Part shown: piece by piece, positions 4,955 through 5,256 of the stretch
Layout: each line of letters begins with the position of its first letter
Position numbering within the stretch: position 1 is the first letter of the stretch
Assembly: GCA_946885925.1 (NCBI GenBank)
Contig: CAMPHP010000303.1
Span: 1-5,256 of the forward strand
Direction of reading: 5' to 3'
Length of the DNA: 5,256 bases
From: an uncultured Litorilinea sp.
GTDB taxonomy: Bacteria > Chloroflexota > Anaerolineae > Caldilineales > Caldilineaceae
Translations under genes and position numbers: made by a program
The notes under the pieces: generated by a model
Database searches by the model: none
Told to the model about the DNA's origin: nothing
Seen by the model: the letters and a program-made list of their open reading frames with translations, nothing else

Positions 4955-5256
4955 ATGACAGAGATTGGTTTGCCACTAGAGGAGTTGGATACCCCAGCGT
5001 TGTGGGTAGACCTGGCAAAGTTAGAGCGAAATATCACGTGTGTGGCTGGCGAGTTAGCCAGCCAGGGTGTGCAGTGGCGACCTCACATCAAGGGGATTAA
5101 AGTGCCCGCCATTGCACATAAGCTTGTGGCTGCGGGAGCGATTGGTGTGACCTGTGGCAAGCTCGGTGAGGCTGAGGTGATGGCTGCTGCTGGTATTACC
5201 GATATTCTGATCGCGAATCAGATTGTGGGACCGCAGAAAGTGGCGCGGTTGGCGGC
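4955..5256 (+). CDS. DSD1/D-threonine-aldolase-like PLP enzyme, alanine racemase N-terminal fold (3' end outside window)
   Basis: The first 100 codons of a gene that runs off the window edge. The product starts MTEIGLPLEELDTPALWVD; the DTPALWVDL stretch (12-20) opens the fold-type III PLP barrel of the alanine-racemase N-terminal superfamily. The cofactor site is seen as RPHIKGIK (42-49), with K46 the probable Schiff-base lysine by comparison with D-threonine aldolase and D-serine dehydratase. GVTCGKLGEAEVMAAAG (64-80) and ILIANQIVG (84-92) follow, as expected. Known relatives cleave D-threonine-type beta-hydroxy amino acids or dehydrate D-serine, usually with a divalent metal bound near the C-terminus, which is not visible here. 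The second histidine of the common RPHxKTHK motif is isoleucine (I48). The ATG at 4955 is fixed by the in-frame TAG at 4949-4951. AGGA at 4939-4942 is a distant ribosome site (12 bases). It lies downstream of the dipeptidase and PHP genes on the same strand. Confidence 0.88.
   Translation, partial: MTEIGLPLEELDTPALWVDLAKLERNITCVAGELASQGVQWRPHIKGIKVPAIAHKLVAAGAIGVTCGKLGEAEVMAAAGITDILIANQIVGPQKVARLA

Overview
The window (5256 bases, GC in the mid-50s percent by eye) carries five complete or partial protein genes on the + strand and one on the - strand. It has no RNA gene, insertion sequence or CRISPR array that I can see. Gene content, heavy TTG leucine use, one GTG start and AAAGGAG-type ribosome binding sites would fit a mid-GC environmental bacterium. 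Chloroflexota is my best guess, but this is an impression from protein style and not a demonstrated assignment.

Layout. Bases 1-963 are the 3' part of a class V (alanine-glyoxylate type) aminotransferase gene whose start lies before the window. A - strand phoU gene (947-1636) converges on it, and the two coding regions overlap by 17 bases at their 3' ends. Bases 1637-1916 are a divergent control region rich in dyads and short repeats. From there the + strand carries a TSUP/TauE-SafE membrane transporter (1917-2699), a peptidase M19 (renal-type) dipeptidase (2748-3845), a PHP-domain metalloenzyme of the CehA-like kind (3941-4852), and the first 100 codons of a DSD1/D-threonine-aldolase-like fold-type III PLP enzyme (4955 to the window end). 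This last gene runs off the edge.

How the genes may work together. The dipeptidase, the alanine-racemase-fold PLP enzyme and the aminotransferase all act on amino acids or small peptides. M19 enzymes often cleave dipeptides containing D-residues, and DSD1-type enzymes act on D-amino acids. A scavenging or catabolic module for D-amino-acid-containing dipeptides or modified amino acids is therefore a reasonable inference, with the TSUP protein moving an anionic product and the PHP enzyme acting on an unknown ester or amide. The substrates cannot be read from the sequence. PhoU looks like an unrelated regulatory gene lodged in the region, since no pst or phoBR genes are visible.

The most unexpected non-coding signal is that the PHP gene is bracketed by two different tandem repeats with the same 15-base period: four copies at 3871-3930 and two copies at 4875-4904. 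Most of the protein genes are canonical members of known families with intact catalytic residues. I did not find clear evidence of a wholly new system.
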